64,000 bases of DNA, from the NCBI RefSeq assembly GCF_900105185.1, contig NZ_FNTJ01000001.1, positions 2,934,501-2,998,500 of the forward strand, read 5' to 3'. Each line of letters opens with the position of its first letter. Positions within the stretch are counted from its first letter, which is position 1. The notes beneath the pieces were generated by a model. That model did no database searches. It was given only the letters and a program-made list of their open reading frames with translations, and was not told the DNA's origin. Source of the stretch: Pseudomonas saponiphila (GTDB lineage Bacteria; Pseudomonadota; Gammaproteobacteria; Pseudomonadales; Pseudomonadaceae). The position numbers were made by a program, and so were the translations under genes. This document shows positions 1 through 7,620 of the stretch, one piece after another.

Positions 1-1652
1 ACGTCCAACGGGAACTTGCGCAGGTAGCTGAGGCAGGAGTAGCCGGTGCCGAAATCGTCCACCGCCAGGCGCACCCCCAGGTTCTTGATGGCCAGCAGGA
101 TGGCCAGGGTCGCCTCGACGTTCTGCATCAATACCCCTTCGGTGATTTCCAGCTCCAGCAAGGTCGGGTCCAGGCCGCTGTCCTGCAGAGCGCGGTGCAA
201 CTGCGCGAGCAACTGCGGCTGGCGGAAATCGCTGGCCGAGAGGTTGACCGACAGGCGGATCGGTGCGAGCCCGGCCTGTTGCCAGGCGCTGGACTGGCGG
301 GTGGCCTCGCCCAGCACCCACTGACTGACGGCGTTGATCAGGCCGCTGTCTTCGGCCACCGGGATGAACCGGGCCGGGCTGACCCAGCCCCGTTGCGGGC
401 TGAACCAGCGGATCAGCGCTTCGGCACCCACTACCTGGCCCGAAGCCAGGTGGATTTTTGGCTGGTAGTGCAACACAAACTCCCGATGTTCCAGGGCCTG
501 GCGAATGCCTGACTCCAGGTGCTGCTGTTCCCGGGCCCGGTGGGTCATGTCCTCGGTAAAGAAGCCGTAGCTGCCCGGTGCCTGGTCCTTACTGTTGCGC
601 ATGGCCATCTCGGCCTTCTTGATCAGGGTCAGGGCATCCTGGCCATCCTCGGGATACAGGCTGATTCCCAGGCTGGCGGTGACCTGCAGGTCGTACCCGG
701 CGATGTCATGCACCTGGCTCACCGTGGCCAGGAGTTTGTGCGCGATGCTGCGCACCTGGGGCGGCGGCTGCTGGTCATGCAGCAGCACCACGAACTCGTC
801 GGAGCCGTAGCGGAACACCGAGTCCGACTCGCGCATGCTTTGCTGCAGGGCCTGGGCGATGCGCTTGAGCAGTTCATCGCCTGTCGGGTAGCCCAGGGCC
901 TGGTTGATCCGCTTGAAGCGGTCCAGGCCCAGGAACAGCACCGCCAGCTGTTGCCCATAGCGCCGGGCCCGGGCCATGGCCTGGCTCAGGCGATCGCCCA
1001 GCAGGGTGCTGGAGGGCAGCCCGGTGAGCACGTCGTAGTGCAGCAGGTGCGAAACCTTGAGCAGCTCGGCGACCCGCTCCTCGATAGCCCGCTGCAGATC
1101 GTCGAGCTTGTGCCGCGCATCCTGGGCCATCTGCCATTTCCAGGTCAGGGCACTGGCCATCTGGCGGATTTCCAGGCTGTCGAAGGGCTTTTTCAGAATC
1201 AGCAGACGATCACCGAAGGCCAGGCGCTCGGCCAGGGCTTCCCAGGAGTAGTCGGAGTAGGCGGTGCACAGGGCGATCTGCAGCTCGGGGTCGGCCAGCC
1301 ACAGCTGTTCGATGGTTTGCAGGCCGTCCCAGCCCGGCGGCATGCGCATGTCGATGAAGGCCATGGCATAAGGCGTGCCCTGGGCCAGGGCCGCCTCGAC
1401 CTTGGCCAGGGCTTCGCGGCCCTGGAACGCCGAATCCAGGCTGAAGGTCGGTGCGGGGCGGTACTCGGGGCGACCGAACAACTGCTCCTCAAGCTGGCCC
1501 CGGTCCGCTTCCAGCCGGGGGGCGAGGATCTTGTAGAAGTCTTGGTGGATCTCGGGGCTGTCATCGACGATCAGCACTCGCCGGTTGACCCGCGCGAAGG
1601 GCGGGCCCGGGGCGTCTTGCGCGGTTGTCTGTGGGTCGCAGCCAGTATCCAT
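1..1652 (-). CDS. REC-GGDEF-EAL response regulator (3' end outside window)
   Basis: Two-component regulator predicted to hydrolyse cyclic-di-GMP in the cytoplasm. The frame opens at an ATG at 1652 and stays open to the window edge, so the C-terminus is missing. An N-terminal receiver domain covers roughly residues 25-145 with phospho-acceptor candidate Asp101 (context FIDMRMP). A GGDEF domain follows, whose signature is GSDEF (residues 283-287), with the inhibitory-site motif RESD kept five residues before it. The EAL domain starts near residue 385 with GAEALIR (Glu411) and the loop DDFGTGYS. The Gly-to-Ser change in the signature makes cyclase activity doubtful, while the visible part of the EAL domain looks intact, so I infer a phosphodiesterase with a regulatory or degenerate GGDEF. 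It is divergent from the YN-GYP regulator. The cognate kinase is not in the window. Confidence 0.9.
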   Translation of the reverse strand, partial: MDTGCDPQTTAQDAPGPPFARVNRRVLIVDDSPEIHQDFYKILAPRLEADRGQLEEQLFGRPEYRPAPTFSLDSAFQGREALAKVEAALAQGTPYAMAFIDMRMPPGWDGLQTIEQLWLADPELQIALCTAYSDYSWEALAERLAFGDRLLILKKPFDSLEIRQMASALTWKWQMAQDARHKLDDLQRAIEERVAELLKVSHLLHYDVLTGLPSSTLLGDRLSQAMARARRYGQQLAVLFLGLDRFKRINQALGYPTGDELLKRIAQALQQSMRESDSVFRYGSDEFVVLLHDQQPPPQVRSIAHKLLATVSQVHDIAGYDLQVTASLGISLYPEDGQDALTLIKKAEMAMRNSKDQAPGSYGFFTEDMTHRAREQQHLESGIRQALEHREFVLHYQPKIHLASGQVVGAEALIRWFSPQRGWVSPARFIPVAEDSGLINAVSQWVLGEATRQSSAWQQAGLAPIRLSVNLSASDFRQPQLLAQLHRALQDSGLDPTLLELEITEGVLMQNVEATLAILLAIKNLGVRLAVDDFGTGYSCLSYLRKFPLD

Positions 1653-1850
1653 AGACCGTCCCTAGTGCCCTGAGCGTGCGTTCAACGCTGTGAGCATAGT
1701 CACTGTGTTCTGCGCGGGTGGAGGTTTTTTTTACTTTGGAGCAGAGCGCGAAAGCAAAAGCTGACTAGGATTGCCACAACAATCGAGCAGTTGGCCGGTA
1801 GCCTCTCTGGGGCGCCGGCCAACCTGCAGGATCACCGGGAGACTCATCAC

Positions 1851-3206
1851 ATGGAAGAGCCGCAGTCCGTCGAACCTGGCCGGCGTCCCTGCCTGTTGCT
1901 GGTGGATGACGAAGAATCGATTCTCAACAGCCTGCGGCGCCTGCTGCGCGGCCAACCCTATGACGTGGTGCTGGCCGACAGCGGCGCCAGGGCCCTGGAA
2001 ATCCTCGCCCAGCGTCCGGTTGACCTGGTGATGAGCGACGCGCGCATGCCCAACATGGACGGCGCCACCTTGCTGGCCCGGGTGCGCGAGGGCTATCCGG
2101 GAACACGGCGCATTCTGCTGACCGGCTACGCCGATGTGAGCACCATCATCAACGCGGTCAACCAGGGGCAGATCCACCAGTACCTGAGCAAACCCTGGAA
2201 TGACGAGGAACTGCTGCTGATTCTGCGTCAGGGGCTGGAGCAGCAGCAGGCGGAACGTGAACTCAAGCGCCTGCAGCAGCTGGTGCTGGAGCAGAACCGC
2301 CAGCTCAAGGCCAGCAATGCCGGGCTGGAACAGCGGGTGGCGTCGCGCACCGCAGAGCTGCAGCAGACCGCCGACATGCTGGACCTGGCCTATGAGGAGC
2401 TCAAGCACAGTTATGTCACCGCCACCGAGGTGTTCTCGCTGCTGGCCAACCTGCGCCTGCCGCCGGACAAGCAGACCAACCGCAAGATCATCGAGCTGGT
2501 GCGCGCCTATTGCAAAGCCCATGGCCTGGATGAAAGCGCCAGCCGCGACCTAGCCATGGCCGCGGCCCTGTACAACATCGGCAAGCTGAGCTGGAGCGAT
2601 GCCATGCTGGTCGCCCCCGCGGACCTGTTGCGCCACACCGAACGGGAGCGCTATCGGGCCTATCCCGAGCAGAGCGAGTCGGTGCTGATGGCCCTGGAGC
2701 CGATGCAGGACGCGGCACGCCTGATCCTGCATCACCAGGAGCGCTGGGATGGCAGCGGTTTTCCCCGGCACCTCAAGGGCGAGGCGATTCCCTGGGGCTC
2801 GCGCCTGCTCAAGCTGGCGGTGGATTTCATCGAGTTGCAGTGCGGGCTGATCCTGGAGCGCCACATGAACAGCGACGAAGCCCTGCTGTTCATCCGCAAG
2901 TACGCCGGTCGGCTGTACGACCCCGAGCTGGTGGAGAGCTTTGTCCGGGTCTGCGCCGCCTATCTGAGCGACGTGACCGTCGACGATCCGAGCGTCAGGG
3001 TCGTGGGCACCCGGGAATTGCAGGCCGGGATGGTCCTGCGTCGCAACCTCAATGCCGACAACGGCATGCTGCTGCTCAATGCCGGCAAGGTGCTCAGCGA
3101 ACCGCTGGTGCACAAGCTGATCGCCTTCGAGGCCATGGAGGGTGCGCATTACAGCGTGTTTGTCAGCGTGCCCGAGCAGGTCGCGGCACTGGATGTCGAC
3201 CGCTGA
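1851..3206 (+). CDS. Response regulator with degenerate HD-GYP (YN-GFP) domain
   Basis: Receiver domain (residues about 16-130, phospho-acceptor Asp63 in VMSDARMP), a coiled-coil linker rich in Gln and Glu (about 130-195), then an HD-GYP-like domain. The metal-binding His-Asp pair that should precede IGK is Tyr241-Asn242, and GYP reads GFP (303-305), although the preceding HHQERWDGSG block is kept. P. aeruginosa PA2572 is a described protein with a YN-GYP domain, and this may be an orthologue. Loss of the HD pair predicts no c-di-GMP hydrolysis, so a binding or interaction role is more likely. I chose the ATG at 1851 over the longer upstream frame because GGGAGA lies about 8 bases before it and the receiver begins right after. 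Encoded protein: 451 aa. Confidence 0.9.
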   Translation: MEEPQSVEPGRRPCLLLVDDEESILNSLRRLLRGQPYDVVLADSGARALEILAQRPVDLVMSDARMPNMDGATLLARVREGYPGTRRILLTGYADVSTIINAVNQGQIHQYLSKPWNDEELLLILRQGLEQQQAERELKRLQQLVLEQNRQLKASNAGLEQRVASRTAELQQTADMLDLAYEELKHSYVTATEVFSLLANLRLPPDKQTNRKIIELVRAYCKAHGLDESASRDLAMAAALYNIGKLSWSDAMLVAPADLLRHTERERYRAYPEQSESVLMALEPMQDAARLILHHQERWDGSGFPRHLKGEAIPWGSRLLKLAVDFIELQCGLILERHMNSDEALLFIRKYAGRLYDPELVESFVRVCAAYLSDVTVDDPSVRVVGTRELQAGMVLRRNLNADNGMLLLNAGKVLSEPLVHKLIAFEAMEGAHYSVFVSVPEQVAALDVDR

Positions 3207-3386
3207 TCGCGCCTGGGCGCTCGTCTGTTGTATTGTCGCCGCCGCGCCTGACCGGCATTGCCGGGACAGGCGCGGCGCATGTCATGTTCCTGCAACCCCG
3301 GCATGCCAAGAAGGTGGAGCGGTTTTCTGTCGGCTCCACCCCGATGGCGGGGCCGGGACGATCCGATTCCTCAAGGAGAGGTCACG

Positions 3387-4043
3387 ATGAAAAAGTTTAT
3401 TGCCCTGATGGCGACCCTGGTGCTGACCCTGGGGCTGGTGGGCATCAGCGACGCCCGCCAGCCCAGGCAGCAACGGGACTCGGTGGCGGGCACCTTCGAC
3501 TATTACCTGCTGACCTTGTCCTGGTCGCCGACCTTCTGCCTGATGCATCCGGAGAACGAACAGTGCTCGGGCAAGGGCTATGGGTTTGTCCTCCACGGCC
3601 TGTGGCCGCAATACGCCAAGGGCGGCTGGCCCGAGTCCTGTCCACCCCTGACCCCATTGACCCAGCAAGAGCGGGCCAAGGGCCTGACCCTGTTTCCCAC
3701 CGCCAAGCTGATGAACCATGAGTGGACCAAGCACGGCACCTGCAGCGGCCTGGGGGGCATGGGTTACCTGGACGCGGCGGACAAGGCGCTGGCGACGGTG
3801 CAGATCCCGCAAGCGCTGCAGCCTTCGACCACCGTGCGCTACTTGGAAGCCAAACAGATTGCCCAGCAGTTTCGCCAGAGCAACCCGGGGATCGCGGAAA
3901 ACGGCATCGCCATTCTCTGCAGCGGCCCCGAGCTGTCCGAGGTGCGGGTGTGCCTGACCCGGGACCTGGAGTTCGGTCCGTGCGGCAAAGGGGTGAAGAC
4001 CCAGTGTCGGGCCGGCGACATCCGTATCCCGCCGATCCGCTGA
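3387..4043 (+). CDS. Secreted ribonuclease T2 family protein
   Basis: Probable periplasmic or secreted endoribonuclease of the RNase T2 (RNase I / Rny1) family, 218 aa. A signal peptide is evident (MKKF start, hydrophobic stretch to about residue 22, SDA cleavage region). Both active-site blocks are present: CAS1 as FVLHGLWPQ with His70, and CAS2 as HEWTKHGTC with His111, Glu112 and His116. Several Cys residues could form the usual disulfides. The start is set by AAGGAGAG about 9 bases before the ATG; the longer open frame upstream has no such support. It stands alone on this strand and is convergent with the DapA-family gene, with a REP pair between them. Likely role: scavenging of extracellular or periplasmic RNA. 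Confidence 0.92.
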   Translation: MKKFIALMATLVLTLGLVGISDARQPRQQRDSVAGTFDYYLLTLSWSPTFCLMHPENEQCSGKGYGFVLHGLWPQYAKGGWPESCPPLTPLTQQERAKGLTLFPTAKLMNHEWTKHGTCSGLGGMGYLDAADKALATVQIPQALQPSTTVRYLEAKQIAQQFRQSNPGIAENGIAILCSGPELSEVRVCLTRDLEFGPCGKGVKTQCRAGDIRIPPIR

Positions 4044-4096
4044 CAGTCTCCGCGCGCCGCAGCGCTCGGCAGGCGGGATTGCCGCGCCACCGGCCC

Positions 4097-4178
4097 GTAG
4101 GAGCTGGCTCGCCAGCGAAAGCGTGCGCAAGGCCAATACAAGGCCTGCGCGCCTCTTCGCCGGCACCCCGGCTCCTAC
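4097..4178. repeat. REP pair (inverted) between convergent genes
   Basis: Two REP elements in opposite orientation. The left one reads GTAGGAGCTGGCTCGCCAGC and the right one ends CCGGCTCCTAC. Each can fold into a hairpin, and the pair forms one BIME-like unit of about 82 bp. It sits between the convergent RNase T2 and DapA-family genes, where it may help end transcription or stabilise 3' ends. Confidence 0.85.
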
Positions 4179-4197
4179 GCAGCGGGGGAGGTGCCCT

Positions 4198-5061
4198 TCA
4201 GGGCAGGCCGGCCAGCAGGTTTTGCAGGTGGGCGGCCGTTTCGGCGCTGCATGCCTGCATCGGCGCGCGCAGCTGTGGCCCGATCAAGCCCTGATGGGCC
4301 AGCAGGGCCTTCACCGGCGCCGGGTTGGGTTCGGCGAACAGCGCCTGAATCAACGGCACCAGTTGCCGGAAGCTGGCTCTGGCCGCTTCCAGTTGCTGGT
4401 CCATGACCTGGCGCTGCAACTGCACGAACAATTCCGGACGAATGTGCGCCGCGGCCGCAATGGCGCCGCAGGCCCCCAGGCACAGGGCATTGAACAGTTG
4501 CAGGTCCTCGCCGCAGAGGACCTGCACCGCGCCGCTGGCCAGCAGCGCCAGGGTCTTGTCCAGGTTGCCGCCACAGTCCTTGACCGCGGCGATCCGCGGA
4601 TGGCGAACGATGTTGAGCAGGGTGTCCTTGTCCAGGTTGACCCCGGTGCGATAGGGAATGTCATAGACGATCAGCGGCACGCTGGAGGCATCGGCGATGC
4701 TGTGGAAGAAGCTTTCCAGGGCACTCTGGGAGGGCCGGATGTAGTAGGGCGCGGGCACCAGCAGGGCTGCCACCGGGCGCTTGAGGATTTCCCGCTGCTG
4801 GCTCAGCAGCGATTTCAGGTTGTTGCCCGCCAGGCCCATGATGACGCGCCCGGCCGGGGCCTGTTCGAGCACCGCATCGAGCACCGCCAGTTGCTCGTCC
4901 TTGTCCAGGGCCGCGGCTTCGCCGGTGGTGCCACAGACCACCAGCCCCGCCACGCCGCTTTCCAGCAGATGGGCGCTGAGCCGGCGCAGGGCGGCAAAGT
5001 CGATGGCGTCCTGGTGGAACGGGGTGACGATGGGGACCCAGATACCTTGAAACGATGACAT
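4198..5061 (-). CDS. DapA-family (dihydrodipicolinate synthase-like) aldolase
   Basis: A class I aldolase/lyase of the DapA/NAL superfamily, 287 aa, the usual length for a TIM barrel of this family. GTTGE, the catalytic Tyr133 (in VYDIPYRTG) and the Schiff-base Lys161 (in AAVKD) are all visible, at the same numbers as in E. coli DapA. GGAGAA lies about 7 bases before the ATG. The primary DapA of pseudomonads normally sits with bamC and purC, which are absent here, so this is probably a paralogue acting on another 2-keto acid or sugar-acid substrate. No neighbour points to the pathway. It could still have 4-hydroxy-tetrahydrodipicolinate synthase activity. Confidence 0.88.
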   Translation of the reverse strand: MSSFQGIWVPIVTPFHQDAIDFAALRRLSAHLLESGVAGLVVCGTTGEAAALDKDEQLAVLDAVLEQAPAGRVIMGLAGNNLKSLLSQQREILKRPVAALLVPAPYYIRPSQSALESFFHSIADASSVPLIVYDIPYRTGVNLDKDTLLNIVRHPRIAAVKDCGGNLDKTLALLASGAVQVLCGEDLQLFNALCLGACGAIAAAAHIRPELFVQLQRQVMDQQLEAARASFRQLVPLIQALFAEPNPAPVKALLAHQGLIGPQLRAPMQACSAETAAHLQNLLAGLP

Positions 5062-5411
5062 GCGTGTTCTCCTGAAGGTTGACCGTCGGGTCGTCGTCAG
5101 AAGAGTAGAAGGGCGGTAAGCAGGGGGGAGGTCCGTTGCGCTTGATGTCCTGTCAGCTCATCTGACGGGACACAGCGCCCCGGTCACATGAGCGACTGTT
5201 TCTTCGATTTAGAGGTGCAAGCCACCCAGGTCCCGACCTTGGCCAGCAGGCCAATGGCGCGAGAATCGAGGGTCGGGGCTTGGGACATGGCTGGGGCAGA
5301 CTCTGAAATCAGGCGCACAGTTTTAAAAGCCGGCGCGGGCTTTGTCAATCCTCGAACACGGCTCGCTGGCCTGGGGCTGGCCACGCCGGGTCGAGGCTGG
5401 TTTTGTCCTGG
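5062..5411. other. Intergenic region without a supported gene
   Basis: About 350 bp between the start of the DapA-family gene and the stop of the anti-sigma gene, both on the minus strand. It must hold the promoter of the DapA-like gene and the terminator-like hairpin described separately. A 34-66 codon minus-strand frame is present but has no ribosome binding site. Confidence 0.6.
5321..5343 (-). terminator. Putative terminator after the sigma/anti-sigma operon
   Basis: Read on the minus strand, AAAGCC and GGCTTT form a 6-bp stem around CGCGCC, followed by TTTT. It begins 68 bases beyond the anti-sigma stop codon. The stem is short, so efficiency is uncertain. Confidence 0.45.
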
Positions 5412-6116
5412 CTACAGGGTTTTTACCGCGCGACCAATGAACTGCACCGGGCCGGTGGGCCTGCCAAGCGCCGAGCCTTGGCGGTCCTCCAGGGTCAGTT
5501 CGAACAATTGATTGGTTTGCAGGGGCGGCAGGTGATCCAGCGGCACGCGCAGCGGCTGGCCGGGCTTGACCAGTCCCAGAGACACCGGGCCCTGCCAATC
5601 GTCGGCCTTGGTCCAGAACTCCAGGGCCTTGTCCGCCGGCAGCTCGATGCTGCCCAGTGGAATCAACTGCAACTCCCGGGTGTCATTGGCTTGCACCACC
5701 CAGCCGGGCGATTTGTCCTGGGGGGCGACCAGCACCACCAGGTAACTGGGCGCTGGGGTGGGGCGCAGCATCAGCAGGCTGGCCAACAGGACACTGGCAG
5801 CCAGGCCGGCAGCGGCCAATCCGCGCCACAGCGCCAGGGGGTTGAAGCGCCTGCGGTTGCTGGAAGAGGCCGGCTCTTGCTCCAGGCTGCGTTCGATGCG
5901 CCGCCAAAGCCAGGGCGACGGCGTGACCGGAGCGGCTAACGCGGTGAGTGGATGCAGGCGTTGTTCCCAGCTTTGCACGGCGTCGCGCAGGGCGGGCTCA
6001 TGGGGCAGGCGCTGTTCGAGCAGGCGACGTTGTTCGGCGTCCAGGGTGCCCAGGACATATTCACTGGCCAGGGCCTGGAGCGCGGGATCGCTGTCGTCCC
6101 GTGGGCCGATATTCAT
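5412..6116 (-). CDS. RskA-like membrane anti-sigma factor
   Basis: Predicted inner-membrane anti-sigma factor for the ECF sigma factor encoded just upstream, 234 aa. The N-terminal cytoplasmic part (about 1-80) has the helical ALASEYVLGTLDAEQR pattern of RskA-type anti-sigmas. One transmembrane helix follows (about 88-110, rich in Leu and Ala). The C-terminal half is a periplasmic RskA-like domain with a TxRELQLIPLG-type strand pattern. No cysteine is present, so this is not a zinc-binding (ZAS) anti-sigma. The ATG overlaps the sigma factor stop codon as ATGA, which implies translational coupling and shows which of the in-frame ATGs is the start. The inducing signal is unknown. Confidence 0.88.
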   Translation of the reverse strand: MNIGPRDDSDPALQALASEYVLGTLDAEQRRLLEQRLPHEPALRDAVQSWEQRLHPLTALAAPVTPSPWLWRRIERSLEQEPASSSNRRRFNPLALWRGLAAAGLAASVLLASLLMLRPTPAPSYLVVLVAPQDKSPGWVVQANDTRELQLIPLGSIELPADKALEFWTKADDWQGPVSLGLVKPGQPLRVPLDHLPPLQTNQLFELTLEDRQGSALGRPTGPVQFIGRAVKTL

Positions 6117-6676
6117 CCCAGGCACTCGCGCAAAGCACTGAGACTGCGCTTGATCCAGGCTTTGACCGTCCCCAGCGGGGTGGCCATCCTGGCGGCAATC
6201 TCGATGTGTGAATAACCGTCCAGATAGGCCAGCAGGAGGCACTCGCGGCGCTGCGAGGGCAGTTGCCCCAGGCAATGCTGAAGCTGTCCGGCGTCAGCCA
6301 GCGCGGTGGCTGGTGCCGGGTTCATGGCCGCCCCGTCAAGGGTTTCCAGGTGATCGGCATAAGGTTCTTCAATCGGCACCTCGCGGCCATGGCGCCGCAA
6401 AAAATTCAGCGCCAGATGCCGGGTGATGCTGAACATCCAGCCGCGGGCACTGCCTCGTTCGGGGTCGAAACCGCTTGCGCCTTGCCAGATTCGGATAAAG
6501 GCGTCGTGCAGGATGTCTTCGGCCAGGGCCGTGTCGCGTACCAGGCGTTTGGCGACGCCGAGCAGCCGTGGCCCTTCCTCGTGATAGAGGGCTTCCAGGG
6601 CCTGGCGCTCACCTCGGGCACAAGCGGCGATACAGCCTGCGTGGTCAAACAGGGGTTCGGGTAGTGACAAGGGCAT
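6113..6676 (-). CDS. ECF-type RNA polymerase sigma factor (SigK/RskA type)
   Basis: Sigma-70 family, group 4 (ECF), 187 aa. Region 2 spans roughly residues 25-95, with EDILHDAFIRIW and the DNA-melting segment around GWMFSITRHLALNFLR. Region 4 covers about 125-180, with LPSQRRECLLLAYLDGYSHIEIA and a helix-turn-helix ending in VKAWIKRSL. It is coupled to the anti-sigma gene by a 4-bp ATGA overlap and lies about 100 bp downstream of a DUF3455 gene on the same strand. Pseudomonads often keep these three genes together, so the DUF3455 product may be a target or a partner. The ribosome binding site is only AGGT, close to the ATG. Confidence 0.92.
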   Translation of the reverse strand: MPLSLPEPLFDHAGCIAACARGERQALEALYHEEGPRLLGVAKRLVRDTALAEDILHDAFIRIWQGASGFDPERGSARGWMFSITRHLALNFLRRHGREVPIEEPYADHLETLDGAAMNPAPATALADAGQLQHCLGQLPSQRRECLLLAYLDGYSHIEIAARMATPLGTVKAWIKRSLSALRECLG

Positions 6677-6777
6677 TTACCTGCGACAGATGACGGCCAC
6701 CGTCCGCCTGGCGGCGCGGTGGCTGTCAGCAGCGTAGACCAGTTGCCAATGCCGGGCCTGGCCTCTTGCGTAGCGAA

Positions 6778-7317
6778 TCAGCGGGCTGCCCAGAAGATGT
6801 AGTCCGCCTGGTATTTCACTGTTTCGCGGGCGCCCTTGTTGGCGGCGGTGCACGCGCTGCCGGGGGCCACGCCACCCTTGAGGGCCACTCGCTGAATGTA
6901 ACTGACGCCGCTCATCAGCCCCTTGCCCTCGGCCGGATTGGCCTTGACCAGTTGATAGGGCAGGTTGCCGGGGCTGGACGGCGCCACGGCGACCTGGGTC
7001 CCGGTGATCTTCGAGCCGTCCCTGGCCTGCCAGGTGGCCGGTGGACCGAAGTAGTCACCCAGCACCTTGCCGCTGCGATCGCTGAGCACCGCCTTGGGGC
7101 CGACGAAGAACCACTCGGTCTCGCCCGGTGCATTGGCCTTGTCCCGGCACTCGTAGGTGATTTCACCGGTGCCTACGGTTTCCAGGGCCACTTTGTGGCC
7201 GTCCGGCACCTTGATGCTGTCGGGTAATGCGCTCTGCGCCTGGGCCGCAGGCAGGGCGCCGAGGCAGGCGATGGTCAAGGTTGCGCTGAGGCAGAGAAGA
7301 CGGTGTCTGGCGTGCAT
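6778..7317 (-). CDS. DUF3455 secreted protein
   Basis: Exported protein of unknown function, 179 aa. Residues 1-27 form a signal peptide ending AAQAQS. The mature part has the DUF3455 pattern: a start with VPxGHKV, the strand TYECRDK, then WFFVGPKAVLSDRSGKVLG, GPPATWQARDGSKI, and a C-terminal YQADYIFW block. GGAGAG about 6 bases before the ATG supports the start. It is the first gene of the DUF3455-sigma-anti-sigma cluster, so it may be regulated by that sigma factor, perhaps through an envelope stress signal. The role is inferred from context only. Confidence 0.85.
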   Translation of the reverse strand: MHARHRLLCLSATLTIACLGALPAAQAQSALPDSIKVPDGHKVALETVGTGEITYECRDKANAPGETEWFFVGPKAVLSDRSGKVLGDYFGPPATWQARDGSKITGTQVAVAPSSPGNLPYQLVKANPAEGKGLMSGVSYIQRVALKGGVAPGSACTAANKGARETVKYQADYIFWAAR

Positions 7318-7620
7318 GGTGGCTCTCCATTGGGGATAGGTTCGGCAGTTTTCAGGACTGTCATGGGAACTACCCCCGAGCCGGGTATCTGGATGCAGGG
7401 TCGAGAAAAAATATTTCGCTTAGCAAAATCTCAGCCGCTGCGGGCGATCCAGGGCATGGATCGAGTAGCTGCAACTGCGTCTCATTGGCTTGAGCGCTTT
7501 AGCAGCGCCGGCTGGCCGATCTATACCAAGGTAGCGGCGTTGTGCCGTGGATCTTGGTCTAGGATTCTTCTGGCCGGGGGAGAGTTTTATCTCAGGGAGC
7601 CGGACAGAGGGACCAGTGTG
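7318..7620. promoter_or_regulatory. Divergent intergenic region with an inverted repeat
   Basis: About 300 bp between the divergent DUF3455 and REC-GGDEF-EAL genes. It contains a dyad of TATACCAAG (7522-7530) and CTTGGTCTA (7553-7561), which match in 8 of 9 positions and lie roughly 60-100 bp before the plus-strand start. This could be an operator; no known regulator consensus was recognised. No gene is supported here. Confidence 0.35.

Noticed and set aside
519..1673. Long plus-strand open frame opposite the first gene
   Set aside because: The minus strand encodes clear REC, GGDEF and EAL motifs; the plus frame is a GC-rich shadow.
5184..5384. Minus-strand frame of 34-66 codons downstream of the anti-sigma gene
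   Set aside because: No ribosome binding site, no recognisable domain, and it spans the putative terminator.
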